A stretch of DNA of 64,000 bases. It comes from UBA1930 sp943371535 (GTDB taxonomy: Bacteria > Bacteroidota > Bacteroidia > Chitinophagales > Chitinophagaceae). How positions within the stretch are numbered: the first letter of the stretch is position 1; each line of letters starts with the position of its first letter. Positions 52,023 through 61,091 of the stretch are shown here, piece by piece. The stretch covers positions 1 through 64,000 of the forward strand of contig CALRVE020000007.1 in NCBI GenBank assembly GCA_943371535.1. Direction: 5' to 3'. Position numbers and translations under genes: made by a program. Under the pieces are notes generated by a model. The model did no database searches and was not told the DNA's origin. It worked only from the letters and a program-made list of their open reading frames with translations.

Positions 52023-52676
52023 TTAAGATTCTATCAACCCATTTTTCACTGCATATAAAATTAAACCAGCAGTACTTTTTGCCCCAGTTTTTACTTTTAA
52101 CCTGTCTCTTATTGCCTCTACAGTACGTGGACTAATTTCTACAATTTCAGCAATTTCTTTGGTACTTTTTTCATCACACATCAACTTCAACACCTGTATT
52201 TCTTTGTCGCTTAAATCGGCATCCTCATCATTTTTCGATGGTGCAGCTTGTGTTCGCAAACCACTTAGCATAGCTCTATTTGTAAACTCGTTGAAGAAGA
52301 ATTCATTCTCATGGCACGTCTTAATAGCTTGATAAATGGTATCGCTATCAGAATCTTTGGTTAAATAACTATTGGCACCAATACCCATTAATTTGCTAAT
52401 TAAAGTAATCTCATTATGCATGGTTAGCATAATAATCTTAGTTTCAGGTAGTATTTTTTTCACTTCCGGCAGCGTAGCTATACCATCCATTATGGGCATT
52501 TGAATATCTAATAGTATTACATCGGGCTTTAAAAACTTCAATAAATTAAGTAGTTGCATGCCATTTTCGGCTTCACCTAAAAATTCAATATCTGGTCTAT
52601 AACTCAATGCAGCCTTAACTCCTTGTCTAAACAAGGCATGATCATCGGTAATAATTACTTTAATTTTTTCGCTCAT
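52023..52676 (-). CDS. NarL/LuxR-type response regulator
   Basis: The 217-residue product from the ATG at 52676 has a receiver domain with the phosphoacceptor Asp in DVILLDIQMPIMDG (about 49-62) and conserved acidic pair ITDDHALF, and a C-terminal LuxR/GerE HTH (LSDKEIQVLKLMCDEKSTKEIA-like region, about 150-212, with VEAIRDRLKVKTGAKSTAG). No histidine kinase gene is adjacent, so the cognate kinase is elsewhere. Targets unknown. Confidence 0.92.
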   Translation of the reverse strand: MSEKIKVIITDDHALFRQGVKAALSYRPDIEFLGEAENGMQLLNLLKFLKPDVILLDIQMPIMDGIATLPEVKKILPETKIIMLTMHNEITLISKLMGIGANSYLTKDSDSDTIYQAIKTCHENEFFFNEFTNRAMLSGLRTQAAPSKNDEDADLSDKEIQVLKLMCDEKSTKEIAEIVEISPRTVEAIRDRLKVKTGAKSTAGLILYAVKNGLIES

Positions 52677-52834
52677 ATTGTAAAATCTAGGGGTTATCAA
52701 TTGTGTTTCTAAAAACACAAATTGTACAATAGTTAATTTACCACGAAAGTATTAGAAAATTTACTAAGCACGGTAGGCTATTTTTCCTATTTTATTTCGC
52801 CTAGCCGTAAGTCTAAAAAAGAGAAGTTTTGCTC

Positions 52835-52865
52835 TTGTTTTGGGAAAAGGTGGATGTTATGTTTG
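52835..52865 (+). promoter_or_regulatory. Bacteroidota-type promoter for the ncRNA candidate
   Basis: TTG at 52835-52837, a 20-nt spacer and TATGTTTG at 52858-52865 match the consensus TTG-N17-23-TAnnTTTG exactly. Predicted start about 52871-52873. Confidence 0.65.
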
Positions 52866-52871
52866 CATTGT

Positions 52872-53185
52872 CAATTTGATACAACGGTTTACCCCGTTTT
52901 TATCCAAAATCCAGAAAAACCGAATCGAAATCCAAAAAAGAACAACATCCAAAATCCGAAGTAAATCGCAAACCGTAAGTATTAAAAAGACAAAAGAAAA
53001 TCCAACGATCCCTGAAAAGCTATCCAACTTTAAGGATCCATATCGAAAAGCCAACTTTCTGAACCATCCATTCAGAAAGCCAATATCCTAAAGGACAAAC
53101 GAAAAACCATCGAGTCCAACATTCCTGAGAGCCCATAGGCCCAGGTTTAACTCACCAGGGTCTGATGAAAATCAGACCTTTTTTT
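52872..53185 (+). ncRNA. Candidate novel small RNA with repeated ATCC(AA) motifs
   Basis: About 314 nt from the predicted start to the terminator. The transcribed strand is strongly A- and C-rich. ATCC occurs 11 times between 52902 and 53088, five of them as ATCCAA (52902, 52930, 52947, 53000, 53022). One hairpin (53055-53062 with 53072-53079) displays ATCCA in its loop. It is closed by a GAAA-loop terminator with seven T residues. It lacks the conserved segments of tmRNA, RNase P, SRP or 6S RNA that can be judged by eye. A protein- or RNA-binding regulatory RNA is inferred. Confidence 0.6.
53159..53185 (+). terminator. Terminator of the ncRNA candidate
   Basis: ggtctgat (53159-53166), GAAA tetraloop and atcagacc (53171-53178) form a perfect 8-bp stem followed by seven T residues. 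No plus-strand gene ends nearby, so it must end a transcript that begins within the gap. Confidence 0.9.
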
Positions 53186-53253
53186 ATGCCTAAATTTTCA
53201 TACAAGTTCATGCAATAAAAAATATAATTAAATTGCTTGAAAAATCCTAGATA

Positions 53254-54279
53254 ATGTTTAAAAAAATATCCCCTTCGTTCTCGAACCTTTTTAATGTTGT
53301 GGTTTTACTAATTCCAGGTATATTTTTTGTTGGGTTCATTTTATATACAACTTTAAAGTTTGAAATAAAAACAAGTGGTTTTACCAAAGCTAAAATTAAT
53401 TTTTTAGAACCGAACGAAGCTGATACCACTGACAAAACTGTAATTTATAATGTAATAGATGCTAACGGAAAAGAGCAGTCAATAATTGATGAAAAACCTG
53501 ACAAGGATGATGGAACCGCACTTTTTGATGAAGTAAGGGTTCGATTTGATGTTAAAAACCCTACAAAATTATACTTTGAAAATAGTTGGCTAGGCACTGC
53601 ATTGAGCTTAATTTTTGGTAGTATTTTTATTGTTATTGGCTATACAGGTATTTTCAAAATAAACTTATTGCAAAAACCAAGAAGAGTAATTGTACCCTAT
53701 ATTGCTTTTTGTATCTTACTAGTTGGATGTGGCTTAATGACGGATTTCATTGTATCGTTAGAAAAAAATCAAGAAGAGCGTTTGAAGTACGAGTATATTG
53801 CAGCATTGATAATTCTTATTGGTACAGTTCTATTGGCATATTGGTTTAGTATACAAAAAATGTGGAGAGAAATTGATACAATTGGAGTGGAGTTAATTAT
53901 TAAAGATTTTTCTGTTGCCTCAATAAGAAGATTACCAGAGTCGGGTAGCAATTTTTATGAAAAACTCAATTTAGTGGGTAATAAAAATAATGAACTAGAA
54001 CTGACTGATGAAAATACAGGTGTTCATGTAAAAGTTCAAATTAAAAGAGATATTTATAGCTCTGTAGATCTTAATCCTTTTATTATTACTTGTAATTATA
54101 TTGATGAAAATAACAACTCACACACTTTTAAAAGTGATTATATTTGGTTTGATCCAACTCCATTTATGCAACAAAAAATAAAAGTCTGGGTGCATCCTAA
54201 AAACAACAAATACTATAAAATTGATACATCTTTCTTGCCAAAAGTAGATTTAGGCATAAGCAGAACTTCATACATATAA
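53254..54279 (+). CDS. DUF3592-like membrane protein
   Basis: The 341-residue protein has four membrane segments (about 9-30, 110-132, 150-170, 178-198) and soluble parts between the first two and after the last. The extracytoplasmic loop (about 35-105) is acidic. The soluble C-terminal 140 residues resemble two-part beta domains seen in DUF3592-type proteins. Assignment to the family is tentative and function is unknown. It starts 68 bp after the ncRNA terminator. Confidence 0.6.
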   Translation: MFKKISPSFSNLFNVVVLLIPGIFFVGFILYTTLKFEIKTSGFTKAKINFLEPNEADTTDKTVIYNVIDANGKEQSIIDEKPDKDDGTALFDEVRVRFDVKNPTKLYFENSWLGTALSLIFGSIFIVIGYTGIFKINLLQKPRRVIVPYIAFCILLVGCGLMTDFIVSLEKNQEERLKYEYIAALIILIGTVLLAYWFSIQKMWREIDTIGVELIIKDFSVASIRRLPESGSNFYEKLNLVGNKNNELELTDENTGVHVKVQIKRDIYSSVDLNPFIITCNYIDENNNSHTFKSDYIWFDPTPFMQQKIKVWVHPKNNKYYKIDTSFLPKVDLGISRTSYI

Positions 54280-54324
54280 TATTTTCAATAATGAATAGTC
54301 CTAGGTTTAAATAAATTTCACCTA

Positions 54325-55422
54325 ATGAAAATTGAACAAATCATATCAGTTTTAGAGCAATTAGCCAATCCTAGTTTACAAGAAAATTACGATAATGTTG
54401 GTTTAATTACAGGTGCTAAAAATTGGGATTGTACTGGCATTGTTTGCACACTAGACGCAACTGAAGAAGTAATACTAGAAGCCAAAGCCAATCATTGCAA
54501 TTTGGTGGTGGCTCATCATCCAATCATTTTTAGTGGATTAAAAAAAATTAATGGCAATAATTATATTGAAAAAGCCATCATTGCTGCTATTAAAAACGAT
54601 GTGGCTATTTATGCCATTCACACCAATTTAGACAATGTTTTGCATGGTGTAAACCACACAATTGCTAATCGTTTGGGTTTAGTTAATACTCAGATTTTGG
54701 CACCTAAAAAAACTGCTTTGCTTAAATTGTTCACTTTTGTGCCAACCAATCATGCCGAGAAAGTTAGATCTGCATTATTTGCAGCTGGTGCTGGTAACAT
54801 TGGTAATTATAGCGAATGTAGCTACAATTCAACTGGTCTTGGCACTTATAAGGCAGGAGAAAACACCAATCCTTTTGTAGGAAATATTGGAGAAAGACAT
54901 ACAGAAGAAGAAGTTAAAATAGAAATTATTTTTCCTGTTTGGTTGCAAAATGGCATTATTAAAGCATTGAAAAATAGTCACCCTTACGAAGAAGTTGCTT
55001 ACGATATTGTTGCTTTGAACAATGAATATTCAGCAATTGGCAGTGGATTAATGGGTTATTTACCCGAGCCAATGGAAGAAGCACTTTTCTTACAAATGCT
55101 AAAGCAATCATTTGATTTACAATTAATTAAGCACACCAAACTTTTTGGCAAACGCATTCAAAAAGTGGCGGTTTGTGGTGGATCTGGCAGCTTTTTAATT
55201 GGTAATGCAATTAAAGCTGGTGCCGATATATTTATTAGTGGAGATTTTAAATACCACGAATTTTTTGATGCTAATGAACAAATCATCATTGCCGATATTG
55301 GACATTGGGAAAGTGAACAATTTACCATAGAATTATTGATGGAGGTATTACAGCAAAATTTCCCTACTTTTGCCGTCCTTAAAACAAAGGTGAAAACGAA
55401 TCCGGTTGAGTATTTTATTTGA
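54325..55422 (+). CDS. Nif3-like dinuclear metal-centre protein
   Basis: The 365-residue protein is the long form of the NIF3/YbgI/YqfO family. It shows YDNVGLITG (about 20-28), NLVVAHHPIIFSGLKKING (metal His residues, about 57-75), AIHTNLDN and, in the last domain, GGSGSFLIGNAIKAGADIFISGD. The middle (about 130-230) is the YqfO-type insert with HPYEEVAYD. Possible GTP cyclohydrolase-like or other hydrolase; the role remains unclear. It is followed by a zinc-ribbon gene, an arrangement common in Bacteroidota. Confidence 0.92.
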   Translation: MKIEQIISVLEQLANPSLQENYDNVGLITGAKNWDCTGIVCTLDATEEVILEAKANHCNLVVAHHPIIFSGLKKINGNNYIEKAIIAAIKNDVAIYAIHTNLDNVLHGVNHTIANRLGLVNTQILAPKKTALLKLFTFVPTNHAEKVRSALFAAGAGNIGNYSECSYNSTGLGTYKAGENTNPFVGNIGERHTEEEVKIEIIFPVWLQNGIIKALKNSHPYEEVAYDIVALNNEYSAIGSGLMGYLPEPMEEALFLQMLKQSFDLQLIKHTKLFGKRIQKVAVCGGSGSFLIGNAIKAGADIFISGDFKYHEFFDANEQIIIADIGHWESEQFTIELLMEVLQQNFPTFAVLKTKVKTNPVEYFI

Positions 55423-55442
55423 AAAAACTAAATTCAGATAAA

Positions 55443-55510
55443 TAAAGAACAGAAAGTACAAGCCGATAGCTATCGGCTGTGCGAAACGAAAAGTTTGCAC
55501 GAAATACTAA
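55443..55510. repeat. Interspersed repeat, copy C with a perfect 18-bp palindrome
   Basis: The leading 20 bp (55443-55462) match 4569-4588 with one mismatch. The block then holds agccgatagctatcggct, an 18-bp perfect palindrome at 55461-55478, of a type common in noncoding repeats of Bacteroidota. It lies between the Nif3 and zinc-ribbon genes. Confidence 0.55.
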
Positions 55511-55569
55511 AGTTCCTATAATAAACAATACTGGTTCTAAAATAACAAACGTTAAACTACAATCATACA

Positions 55570-56325
55570 ATGGCAGCAGTTAAAGATTTCTCCGTTGAAG
55601 AAAAATTAGCAGGCTTAGTTAAGCTTCAAAAAATTGACAGTAAATTAGATGAGTTTCAAGTTTTAAAAGGCGAACTTCCTTTAGAAGTTAGCGATTTAGA
55701 AGATGAAATTGCTGGTTTACATGCTCGTAGAAACAGAATTGAAGAGGAAATTAATGGTATTACCGAATTTATTGAAAGTAAAAAAGCAACCATTAAAGAA
55801 GCCGATGATTTAATTAAGAAATACGAGAAGCAAAGCGAAAATGTGAAGAATAGCCGTGAGTTTGAAGCAATCAATAAAGAAATTGAAATGCAACAACTTG
55901 AAATGAAGTTGGCTGAAAAACACATTAAAGATGCTAACGAAGAAATTTCGGAAAAAGCAAGATTATTAGAAGCTTCTAAAAAAACCATTGCTACTAAAGA
56001 AGGTGTTTTAAATCACAAAAAAAGTGAATTAGAAAAAATCATTGTTGATACCGAGAAAGAAGAAACTTTGTTTCGTAAGAAAAGTGAAGAAGCAAGAACT
56101 CATATTGACGAACGTTTATTATACAGCTACGATAGAATTAGAAAAAATTACAGAAATGGTTTAGCTGTTGTACCTGTTGAACGTGATGCTTGTGGTGGTT
56201 GCTTCAATGCAATTCCGCCTCAAAAGCAAAGTGAAATTCGCTTACACAAAAAAATTATGGTTTGCGAAAACTGTGGTAGAATTTTAGCTGATGGTGATTT
56301 AGTAGAAAACACAGAAGTAAAATAA
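55570..56325 (+). CDS. C4-type zinc-ribbon coiled-coil protein
   Basis: The 251-residue protein has a long coiled coil (about 30-180) and a C-terminal zinc ribbon: two Cys in DACGGCFNAIP and two in VCENCGRIL (about 208-237). It resembles CdsZ-type proteins that bind nucleic acid and may assist transcription or translation quality control. Role in the cell is not established. It follows the Nif3 gene in the usual order and is closed by a strong terminator. Confidence 0.9.
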   Translation: MAAVKDFSVEEKLAGLVKLQKIDSKLDEFQVLKGELPLEVSDLEDEIAGLHARRNRIEEEINGITEFIESKKATIKEADDLIKKYEKQSENVKNSREFEAINKEIEMQQLEMKLAEKHIKDANEEISEKARLLEASKKTIATKEGVLNHKKSELEKIIVDTEKEETLFRKKSEEARTHIDERLLYSYDRIRKNYRNGLAVVPVERDACGGCFNAIPPQKQSEIRLHKKIMVCENCGRILADGDLVENTEVK

Positions 56326-56354
56326 TATTCAATTATTTTTTTAATAAATTCCAC

Positions 56355-56379
56355 AGGGCAATCATCTTTTGATTGCCCT
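56355..56379 (+). terminator. Terminator of the zinc-ribbon gene
   Basis: agggcaatca (56355-56364) pairs with tgattgccct (56370-56379) across a 5-nt loop and is followed by tgtttattttt. A TTG at 56369 within it cannot be the start of the next gene. Confidence 0.85.
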
Positions 56380-56395
56380 TGTTTATTTTTATACT

Positions 56396-57886
56396 ATGAT
56401 GAAGTTTTATTTAACCTTACTTATACTGCTAGCTTTTTGTTCAACTACTCATGCCGAAAAAGTATATGAGTTTAATAGTACCTGTCAACAGGCCTACAAA
56501 GAAATTGTACAACTAAAATTAAATGCAGGGCAGGCTTTGGTGAATAAAGCTAAGCAACAAAACCCCGATAATTTAATCCCCTTAGTGTTAGAAAGTTATA
56601 TAGATTTTTTTACACTTTTTTTTAATGAAGATCCGGCAGAATTTAAAATTCGATTACCCAAATTTGAAGAACGTATTAAAGCTTTAAAAGAAGGTTCTAC
56701 AAGCTCACCTTTTTATAACTTTTGTTTGGGTGCAGTGTATTTACACAAAGTTGCTGTAAACATAAAACTAGATAATAAAACAAGAGCTGGTTTAGATTTT
56801 CAAACAGCTTATAAATACATTAAACAAAATAGCAAATCTTTTCCAACTTTTGTACCCAATCAACTAATGTTTGGTGGCTTAAAAGCCATTGCAGGTACCA
56901 TACCAAAAGGCTATCAGTGGGTTGCTGGTTTATTTGGTATTAGAGGCAATATTCACGAAGGCATGACCACTATTAATAGTTTCATTAACAGTAACGATCC
57001 TTGGGCAAAACTCATGTTTAATGAAGCGGCTTTTATGTATTGCTATTTAAAATTTTATATTGAAAATGATAAAGATGGTGCATTACAATTTATACAACAA
57101 CGAAAGTTAGATGTTGTAAACAACCATCTTTTTACTTACATGGCAGCTAACTTAAGTATTAACCATAAGCAAACACATAATGCTGCATTGATTGTTCAAA
57201 ATAGAAATAAATCAGCCGAATATTTATCAACTGCTGTATGGGATTTTCAAATGGGTTTCATTAATTTATACCAACTCAATACACAACAAGCAATTAATTA
57301 TTTCAATGCCTATTTATCAAAATTTAAAGGGAGTTTTTATGTAAAAGATATTTATCAAAAATTAAGTTGGTGTTATTACTTACAAGGCAACCAAACAGCC
57401 GCCGAAGATGCCAGAAAAAACTGCATTAAAAAAGGAGCAAGTATTACCGATGCCGATAAACAAGCACTAAAAGATGCGAAGAAAAATACTTGGCCAAACA
57501 TAATTTTATTAAAAGCTAGAATTTTAAATGATGGTGGTTTAAACAATCAAGCAATTGAAGTTTTACAAGGAAAAAGTACCAGCAGTTTTTCTAACACTGC
57601 TGAGCAATTGGAATTTACTTATAGAGTGGGTAGAATTAATGACGACTTAGGTAAAGATGAAGCTGCCATTGCCTTTTATTTGAAAGCAATTGCAATTGGT
57701 AAAACCCGAACTGAATATTATGCAGCAAGGGCCGCCTTACAAATAGGTATGATTTATGAACAAAAAGGCAATAAAAATGCAGCCATACAATACTTCGAGC
57801 AATGCTTAGAAATGGATAACCACGATTACAAAAACAGCCTCGATCAACGTGCCAAAAGTGGTATTGCAAGGTGTAAGGGAGAGTAA
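56396..57886 (+). CDS. Secreted TPR-repeat protein
   Basis: The 496-residue product starts at ATG 56396 or 56399 (MMKFYLTLLILLAFCSTTHA signal). The mature protein is all-helical with TPR-like pairs, clearest in the second half: AVWDFQMGFINLYQLNTQQAINYF, WCYYLQGNQTAAEDARK and ALQIGMIYEQKGNKNAAIQYF. It probably faces the periplasm. No enzymatic motif is seen; role in assembly or binding is inferred. Confidence 0.8.
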   Translation: MMKFYLTLLILLAFCSTTHAEKVYEFNSTCQQAYKEIVQLKLNAGQALVNKAKQQNPDNLIPLVLESYIDFFTLFFNEDPAEFKIRLPKFEERIKALKEGSTSSPFYNFCLGAVYLHKVAVNIKLDNKTRAGLDFQTAYKYIKQNSKSFPTFVPNQLMFGGLKAIAGTIPKGYQWVAGLFGIRGNIHEGMTTINSFINSNDPWAKLMFNEAAFMYCYLKFYIENDKDGALQFIQQRKLDVVNNHLFTYMAANLSINHKQTHNAALIVQNRNKSAEYLSTAVWDFQMGFINLYQLNTQQAINYFNAYLSKFKGSFYVKDIYQKLSWCYYLQGNQTAAEDARKNCIKKGASITDADKQALKDAKKNTWPNIILLKARILNDGGLNNQAIEVLQGKSTSSFSNTAEQLEFTYRVGRINDDLGKDEAAIAFYLKAIAIGKTRTEYYAARAALQIGMIYEQKGNKNAAIQYFEQCLEMDNHDYKNSLDQRAKSGIARCKGE

Positions 57887-58038
57887 TCAATTAACAATTG
57901 AGAATTAACATTTAAAAATTGATAATTTTTGAGTGAACCGAATTACGATTTGTTACACATATTTGAACTCGATAACTGTAAATTTGACTGCTGAAAGTCA
58001 ATTAGCTAATTCACCTATTCGTCAATCCGTTTATTAAA

Positions 58039-59691
58039 ATGTTAACCAAACTTCATATACAGAACTACGCTATTATTGATGAAATAGAAATCCATTTTTC
58101 TAATCAACTCAATATTATTACTGGAGAAACAGGTGCTGGTAAAAGTATTTTAATGGGTGCATTAAGTTTAATTTTAGGCGAAAGAGCCGATACTTCTGTT
58201 TTACTCAAAACCGATAAAAAATGCTTTATTGAGGGTTTTTTTTCGGTAGATAATAAAAAAGCAGTTCAAACATTTTTACAATCTAATGAATTAGATGCTG
58301 AACATGAATTGGTGATTAGAAGAGAAATTGCAGCCAATGGCAAAAGCCGTGCATTTATAAATGATACTCCAGCTACTTTACAACAGCTTAAAGAATTGGC
58401 CTCTTTGTTGGTTGACTTGCATCAACAATTTGATACTTTAGAATTAGGCGATACTGATTTTCAACGTGAAGTAATTGATGCATTGGCCAATAATAATGAA
58501 ACACTAATAGCTTATCAAACCATATACAAACAATGGCAAAAAAGTAAAAAAGAATTAGAACAATTACAACAACAAAAAGCCGCATTCAATAAAGAAGCCG
58601 ATTATAATCAATTTTTATTTGACGAGTTAAACGAACTTTCATTTAAAGAAAATGAATTAGAAGAATTAGATAATGAACTTAAATTATTAAGCAATAGTGA
58701 AGGAATTAAAACTGCACTTACCAAAGTTTATTTTGAGTTAAAAGAAAATGAACAGCCAATTGTTACTCATTTAAAACAGTTAATCAATCAACTGAATGTT
58801 TATGCAAGCTATCATGCCGATGTTAAAATAATTATTGATAGATTAACTTCTGCCCAAATAGAAGTTCAAGACATTGCCCATGAAGTAGAACGTGTAAATG
58901 ATGCGATTGGTTACGATGAAAAACGCATTGCCATCATCAACGATAAAATGGCTGCTGGCTATAAACTGCTCAAAAAACATGGCGTTAAAACCACTAATGA
59001 ATTACTGACTATTCAAGCAGAATTAGAACAAAAATTACAAGCTGTATTAAATATAGACGAAGCCATTATTGTAAAAGAAAAAGAAACTATTGCGTTAGAA
59101 AGTCAAGCTCAACAAAAAGCTGAAGAACTGTCTAAAGCAAGGCACTTACAAGCAAAACCATTGGTCCAAAAAGTGAATCACTTATTACTTCAAGTGGGCA
59201 TGCCCAATGCAGTATTGAAAGTAGAAATTAAAGAAACTGCTTTACAAACCTTTGGTAAAAACAATATTGAGTTTTTGTTCGATGCCAATAAAAGCAATCG
59301 TTTTGAGCCCATACGTAAAGTTGCAAGTGGGGGTGAATTAAGCAGACTAATGTTGTGCATTAAAAGCTTAGTGGCACAAAGTATAGATTTACCTACCATG
59401 ATTTTTGATGAAATTGATACTGGCATTAGTGGGGAAGCTGCTAAACAAGTAGGTGTAATAATGAAAGGTTTAGCCAATAACCGACAAATTATTTGTATTA
59501 CTCATCAGCCACAAATTGCTGGTAAAGCCAATGCTCATTATTTTGTATACAAAGAAATAAAAGGCGAAGCTGTTAAAACCAATATTCGTTTGTTGAACGA
59601 AGATGAAAGAATGACAGCAATAGCAAAAATGCTCAGTGGCGAAAAGCCAAGTGCTGCTGCATTAGAAAGTGCAAGAGAAATGATGAATTGA
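58039..59691 (+). CDS. recN: DNA repair protein RecN
   Basis: The 550-residue protein is an SMC-like ATPase with Walker A GETGAGKSIL (about 30-39), long coiled-coil arms (about 155-390), ABC-type signature VASGGELSRLMLC and Walker B TMIFDEIDTGISG. It recognises DNA ends in double-strand-break repair. Length matches the family. Confidence 0.96.
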   Translation: MLTKLHIQNYAIIDEIEIHFSNQLNIITGETGAGKSILMGALSLILGERADTSVLLKTDKKCFIEGFFSVDNKKAVQTFLQSNELDAEHELVIRREIAANGKSRAFINDTPATLQQLKELASLLVDLHQQFDTLELGDTDFQREVIDALANNNETLIAYQTIYKQWQKSKKELEQLQQQKAAFNKEADYNQFLFDELNELSFKENELEELDNELKLLSNSEGIKTALTKVYFELKENEQPIVTHLKQLINQLNVYASYHADVKIIIDRLTSAQIEVQDIAHEVERVNDAIGYDEKRIAIINDKMAAGYKLLKKHGVKTTNELLTIQAELEQKLQAVLNIDEAIIVKEKETIALESQAQQKAEELSKARHLQAKPLVQKVNHLLLQVGMPNAVLKVEIKETALQTFGKNNIEFLFDANKSNRFEPIRKVASGGELSRLMLCIKSLVAQSIDLPTMIFDEIDTGISGEAAKQVGVIMKGLANNRQIICITHQPQIAGKANAHYFVYKEIKGEAVKTNIRLLNEDERMTAIAKMLSGEKPSAAALESAREMMN

Positions 59692-59693
59692 TT

Positions 59694-59740
59694 TTCACGC
59701 AACGAAGCAAAGAATGCAACGGATGCAACGATTTTGAGGC
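59694..59740. repeat. Short gcaacg/gcaaag-type direct repeat
   Basis: The stretch just after recN contains the units acgcaacg, agcaaag, atgcaacgg and atgcaacg in a row. It resembles in style the cgcaaag boxes that border the GxxExxY cassette at 9927 and 10424. No frame crosses it. Confidence 0.4.
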
Positions 59741-59824
59741 TCTCTATTTCTCTCCTTAAGCTCTTAGCTAGTCTCTTTCTCACTCTCACCTTTTTCCATT
59801 TCCCATTCACCTTATCTTCACTAC

Positions 59825-60034
59825 ATGTATAACAGCAATTTATTACTAGTTGGCAAGGTCATTTTCATTTCTTTACCTATCATGTTCTTCAGCAAATGGT
59901 TAGAGCAAAAAATAAAACCCAAAGCAGGTTGCAAAAATTTTTTGACATGGATAACCATAGTTGTAACAGTATCAATAGTGTGGTTTTTAGTAGCCATGTA
60001 TGGCTACACTAAATTCTTCTTTCCCAATCGGTAG
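59825..60034 (+). CDS. Small two-helix membrane protein
   Basis: The 69-residue protein has two membrane segments (about 6-24 and 41-62) separated by a basic loop (EQKIKPKAGCKN). It lies 46 bp before the fabI ATG on the same strand. No family recognised. Support is from hydrophobic segments and position only. Confidence 0.55.
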   Translation: MYNSNLLLVGKVIFISLPIMFFSKWLEQKIKPKAGCKNFLTWITIVVTVSIVWFLVAMYGYTKFFFPNR

Positions 60035-60080
60035 TAAACATTATTTTTACCACTTAATTTTAAAACCAAAAACTTATATC

Positions 60081-60905
60081 ATGGCATACGGTTTATTAAA
60101 AGGCAAAAGAGGTATTATCTCTGGAGCTTTAGACGAAAATTCAATCGCCTGGAAAGTAGCTGAAAAAGCCCACGAAGAAGGTGCAACAATTGTATTAACC
60201 AACGCTCCTATTGCTATGCGTATGGGAGAAATCAATAAACTGGCCGAAAAAACCGGCTCTCAAATTATTGCTGCCGATGCAACAAGTGTAGAAGATTTAA
60301 CCAATCTATTTACCCAATCACAAGAAATTTTGGGTGGAAAAATAGATTTTGTTTTACACTCTATTGGCATGAGTGTAAACATTCGCAAAAAAATTCCTTA
60401 TACAGAAAGTAATTACGATTATTTTATGAAAGGGATAGACGTAAGTGCAATGTCTTTTCATAAAATGTTGGCAGTGGCAAAAAAATTAGATGCCATTAAC
60501 GAATGGGGTAGCGTTGTTGCTTTAAGTTATATGGCAGCACAACGTACATTTCCTTTTTATACAGATATGGCCGATATTAAAGCTATGCTCGAAAGTATTG
60601 CACGTAGCTTTGGCTATCATTATGGTTTAGAGAAAAAAGTTCGTATCAACACTGTATCTCAATCTCCAACAAAAACAACTGCTGGTACTGGCATTAAAGG
60701 CTTTGGCGATTTTTATGATTATGCAAATGCTATTGCTCCATTGGGCAATGCAAGTGCAGAAGATTGTGCCAACTATTGCATTACCTTATTCAGCGATTTA
60801 ACAAGAATGGTTACCATGCAAAACCTTTTCCATGATGGTGGTTATGTAAATACTGGTGTAAGTGATTACGTAATGACCAAATTAGGTGTTAGTGGCGAAG
60901 AATAG
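60081..60905 (+). CDS. fabI: Enoyl-[acyl-carrier-protein] reductase (NADH)
   Basis: The 274-residue product from the ATG at 60081 (MAYGLLKGKRGIISGALDEN) is a short-chain dehydrogenase of FabI type. It has the cofactor region near the N terminus, LHSIGMS and the catalytic Y-x6-K in YTDMADIK (about 173-180). It carries out the last reduction step of fatty-acid elongation. Upstream in-frame codons overlap the previous gene and are not needed. Confidence 0.95.
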   Translation: MAYGLLKGKRGIISGALDENSIAWKVAEKAHEEGATIVLTNAPIAMRMGEINKLAEKTGSQIIAADATSVEDLTNLFTQSQEILGGKIDFVLHSIGMSVNIRKKIPYTESNYDYFMKGIDVSAMSFHKMLAVAKKLDAINEWGSVVALSYMAAQRTFPFYTDMADIKAMLESIARSFGYHYGLEKKVRINTVSQSPTKTTAGTGIKGFGDFYDYANAIAPLGNASAEDCANYCITLFSDLTRMVTMQNLFHDGGYVNTGVSDYVMTKLGVSGEE

Positions 60906-60984
60906 TTTCTTATGTTACCAGCTGTAGTACTAGTGTTTAGCTGCATTGGCGTCGCACTCTTCAACTATTAGTATACTATTCAAC

Positions 60985-61015
60985 AAAAAGCCGTTACAAT
61001 TTGTAACGGCTTTTT
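60985..61015 (+). terminator. Terminator of fabI, usable from both sides
   Basis: aaaaagccgttacaa (60985-60999) pairs with ttgtaacggcttttt (61001-61015) with a very short loop and A/T tails on both sides. It lies between the convergent fabI and sigma genes. Confidence 0.92.
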
Positions 61016-61024
61016 AATTAGGTT

Positions 61025-61079
61025 GTCACTCTGCTGAAATAAGGCTATGCAATCAAATAATTATATGCAGCAGAATGAC
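61025..61079. repeat. 12-bp inverted repeat of a dispersed type
   Basis: gtcactctgctg (61025-61036) and cagcagaatgac (61068-61079) form an imperfect inverted pair around 31 nt. The gtcat-ctgctg form is typical of intergenic repeats in Bacteroidota. It lies between the fabI terminator and the sigma gene stop. Confidence 0.45.
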
Positions 61080-61091
61080 AGAAGTTGTTGC

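Larger units (their letters stand above)
52719..53253. other. 535-bp region between divergent genes, holding an RNA candidate
   Basis: The response regulator and the DUF3592-like gene diverge here. The right part carries a complete promoter-to-terminator unit for an ncRNA (see 52872-53185). No convincing protein frame is present; the 83-codon frame at 52840-53091 starts upstream of the predicted transcript and has biased composition. Confidence 0.7.

Noticed and set aside
52840..53091. An 83-codon plus-strand frame in the ncRNA region
   Set aside because: Its start lies between the -33 and -7 promoter boxes, composition is biased by the A/C-rich RNA strand, and no family pattern is seen.
52872..53185. 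tmRNA, RNase P or SRP RNA
   Set aside because: No tRNA-like ends, no RNase P conserved core (gaggaaagtc-type) and no SRP tetraloop region are seen.
56369..56395. TTG start for the TPR protein
   Set aside because: It lies inside the terminator hairpin of the preceding gene; the ATG at 56396 gives a clean signal peptide.
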